Assembly: GCA_024275855.1 (NCBI GenBank)
Contig: JAJRYL010000241.1
Span: forward strand, 1-6,854
Length of the DNA: 6,854 nucleotides
Direction of reading: 5' to 3'
DNA from: Deltaproteobacteria bacterium
GTDB lineage: Bacteria; Desulfobacterota; GWC2-55-46; JADFVP01
Of this stretch, positions 5,593 to 6,854 are shown in pieces. The position numbers and the translations under genes are program-made. A model generated the notes under the pieces. The model was not told the origin of the DNA and ran no database searches. It saw only the letters and a list, made by a program, of their open reading frames with translations. Numbering within the stretch: position 1 is the stretch's first letter; each line of letters begins with the position of its first letter.

Positions 5593-5927
5593 ATGAGCAA
5601 GGAGAAATGGAAAAGTTACCTTGCGGATTTCCTTGTTGCCGGTGCCGCACGGATACTGTGTCGGCGTAAGCGGATAGGCCTGGTAAGTAATACAGTGTTG
5701 CTTTAGGCAACAAACCGGAGCTCTATACTTTAACGTCGTATCTGGAGCGCAAGGTCTATCTTTACTTTCTGAGAGGTATGGCAGTAGAGACCGCTAACCG
5801 TGGTTGCTGTACTGAAATAACCCATTCCACGAATGACGGAAAGGCAGTGTGGTCGTTAATCTTTGAATCTTTTTTCCCGGGGTGGCTGCAATATAGGGCT
5901 TGCGGACGTGGTGCGCCTGAGTGCTGA
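5593..5927 (+). pseudogene. Possible small broken gene, unrecognised product
   Basis: Two short frames follow each other on the + strand. The first runs from ATG 5593 to TAG 5704-5706 (37 residues, beginning MSKEKWKSYLADFLVAGAAR) with a GGCGGG ribosome site about 6 nt before the ATG. The second, in another frame, is open from 5691 to TGA 5925-5927 (78 codons, including KPELYTLTSYLERKVYLYFLRG and SFFPGWLQYRACG); its first ATG is 5778. They overlap at 5691-5703, so a single frameshift there would join them into a protein of about 110 residues. Codon choice in both looks ordinary for this genome. It is the only candidate gene between the two barrel paralogues and lies on the opposite strand. I do not recognise the product. 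The alternatives are chance open frames or two tiny separate genes. Confidence 0.3.
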
Positions 5928-6106
5928 TAAACTTTTGTAAACTGAAGCACACAGACTCAAGCCTTGAGAGCAAAACTTCTTATGCGCATATAGAAAAAAG
6001 GTTGGTTGCTCCAGTTGTTTTAAAGCAGGGGCGGTACAGTTTTCAGGGTGTTTTTCTTTAAGCGTTTATTCTTTTTCTAATAACCGGGTTCACTTTTTTT
6101 AGTCGC
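5928..6106. other. Short intergenic stretch before the second terminator
   Basis: No gene is visible. CTCAA/TTGAG around 5956-5968 forms only a 5-bp stem without a T run. Several T runs occur at 6048-6100. The sequence AAGCCTTGAG (5959-5968) also occurs at 2028-2037, which may be chance. Confidence 0.35.
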
Positions 6107-6146
6107 AAAAAAAAGGGAGAGTCCGGTTACCGGACTCTCCCTTTTT
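6107..6146 (-). terminator. Intrinsic terminator of the second barrel gene
   Basis: A perfect 12-bp stem (6115-6126 with 6130-6141) with a TTA loop, read on the - strand, is followed by eight T residues (6114-6107). It starts 38 nt after the stop codon at 6179. The stem is the same as the one at 4013-4037 with one additional G-C pair. Confidence 0.93.
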
Positions 6147-6155
6147 GACTTTTGA

Positions 6156-6201
6156 GCATACGGCTTAATGCCGGTTATTTAGAACGCGGCGAAGATCATA
6201 A
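6156..6201. repeat. Duplicated 3' block, copy 2
   Basis: This is the counterpart of 4065-4110, with two differences in 46 bases. It covers the last codons and stop of the second barrel gene and the adjoining untranslated sequence. Confidence 0.9.
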
Positions 6202-6854
6202 AAGTTGTCAGCGTATCGCCGTCCGCGTTTTCGTTGTTTGCGGGAAGGTCGTAGAAGCTGCCGCCGCGCTTTGAGTAGTTTGCCTGAAGCTCAAAGTTTT
6301 GAGCCAGCAGGTAGGTAGCGCCTACAGTCAGCGAGGTCTTTTTGTTGTTGGCGGTCGATCCGGTATCGCCGGAGAGGTAACCGAGAGAGACGGTAGCCTT
6401 GTTCGGAATAATGCCGAGTTCGGCTACGATAGACGTAGCGCTCTTGTCGTCGTTAGTTCCTGTATTAAAGGCGTTGGCAGTCTCGCCGGTGTTCGACTTG
6501 TTAGCCTTTGCATACTGAAAGTAGACACCGAGCGGGTAGTTGCCCACAAGGCCCTGCGCCTGCGCGTCAAAGGCAAAAGCGTCTCTTTTTGTATAGGCTG
6601 AGCCGCTGTTTAGTTTGGCGGTTCCGCCCCACCACTGTACTCCTGCCGCCGTATCCCAACCGTCTATTATAGAAGGTGTTGCGACTAAACGTACATAGTT
6701 GAGAACGTCTCCGGCGGAAGTTCCGGTTTCGGGCTGCCATGCGGCGTAGGAGATATACCCGGTATTGTGGTACGCGGCAATTCCTACTCCCTGTGCATTG
6801 CCGTTCAGGCCTAAGTGCGCAACGGCAGAAGTGTCTGCGGCGTGCTCAAGTGCG
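6179..6854 (-). CDS. Second Cyc2-like outer-membrane barrel protein, C-terminal part
   Basis: The frame stays open from the stop at 6179-6181 to the window edge, giving 224 visible residues; the N-terminus and any haem motif lie beyond 6854. An apparent start at 6547 is an internal GTG, because the frame continues upstream with conserved sequence. It is a paralogue of the 414-residue protein: AAWQPE matches SAWTPE, GVQWWGGT matches GFQWWGGT, then FDAQAQG-x-VGN, PLGVYFQYA, SIVAELGIIP, GATYLLAQNFELQ and the terminal MIFAAF all align. The alignment starts near residue 195 of the other protein. Whether it also carries the CxxCH domain cannot be seen. The Met cluster of the first copy falls at the window edge, so it cannot be compared. 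The gene is followed by its own terminator and lies about 850 nt upstream of its paralogue in the same direction. A final Phe again indicates an outer-membrane barrel. Confidence 0.85.
   Translation of the reverse strand, partial: ALEHAADTSAVAHLGLNGNAQGVGIAAYHNTGYISYAAWQPETGTSAGDVLNYVRLVATPSIIDGWDTAAGVQWWGGTAKLNSGSAYTKRDAFAFDAQAQGLVGNYPLGVYFQYAKANKSNTGETANAFNTGTNDDKSATSIVAELGIIPNKATVSLGYLSGDTGSTANNKKTSLTVGATYLLAQNFELQANYSKRGGSFYDLPANNENADGDTLTTFMIFAAF

Noticed and set aside
5762..5950. 62-codon - strand frame between the barrel genes
   Set aside because: No ribosome site and no recognisable features; it lies opposite the better candidate at 5593-5927.
6179..6547. Reading the second barrel gene as a 122-residue protein starting at a GTG at 6547
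   Set aside because: The frame is open to the window edge and the upstream residues align with the paralogue, so the gene is a longer one cut by the window.
1..6854. CRISPR array, insertion sequence or transposase, prophage gene
   Set aside because: No regularly spaced repeats, no transposase-like or integrase-like reading frame, and no terminal inverted repeats flanked by target duplications were seen on either strand.

Overview
The window looks like a piece of chromosome from a diderm (Gram-negative) bacterium with a respiratory chain rich in c-type cytochromes. This rests on a lipobox lipoprotein, two outer-membrane barrel proteins ending in Phe, a monohaem cytochrome c, and an F-type ATP synthase c subunit whose second helix resembles those of Desulfobacterota/Deltaproteobacteria and similar phyla. 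The lineage cannot be fixed from sequence reading alone.

Left part (1-1724, + strand): the 3' end of a class I monohaem cytochrome c gene is followed, after a 255-nt gap, by a ten-helix NrfD-like membrane protein. The pair matches the actE-actF end of an alternative complex III (ACIII, quinol:cytochrome c/acceptor oxidoreductase) operon. A very strong intrinsic terminator closes the unit.

Middle (1725-2400): about 680 nt without a convincing gene lie between the convergent actF-like gene and atpE. They hold a second strong hairpin (1974-2005) and an unexplained stretch of roughly 350 nt containing short repeats able to pair in more than one way.

Right part (2401-6854, mainly - strand), read in the direction of transcription: the 3' two thirds of an outer-membrane barrel gene (window edge to 6179); a possible small broken gene on the opposite strand (5593-5927); a complete 414-residue gene encoding a signal peptide, one CxxCH haem motif and an outer-membrane barrel (5332-4088), which resembles Cyc2-type porin-cytochrome fusions; a YajG-like lipoprotein with a C-terminal PEGA domain (3873-2935); and a stand-alone atpE (2766-2401) with its own near-consensus promoter. 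The two barrel genes are paralogues. Their 3' ends, including stop codon, untranslated region and terminator, are almost identical, so the duplication copied the transcription terminator too.

Working model (inference): the Cyc2-like protein could carry electrons across the outer membrane to periplasmic carriers, with the ACIII-like complex linking periplasmic cytochrome to the quinone pool. This joins two modules discussed together for neutrophilic iron oxidisers. The cytochrome-porin reading is well supported by the sequence; the substrate (iron or anything else) is not.
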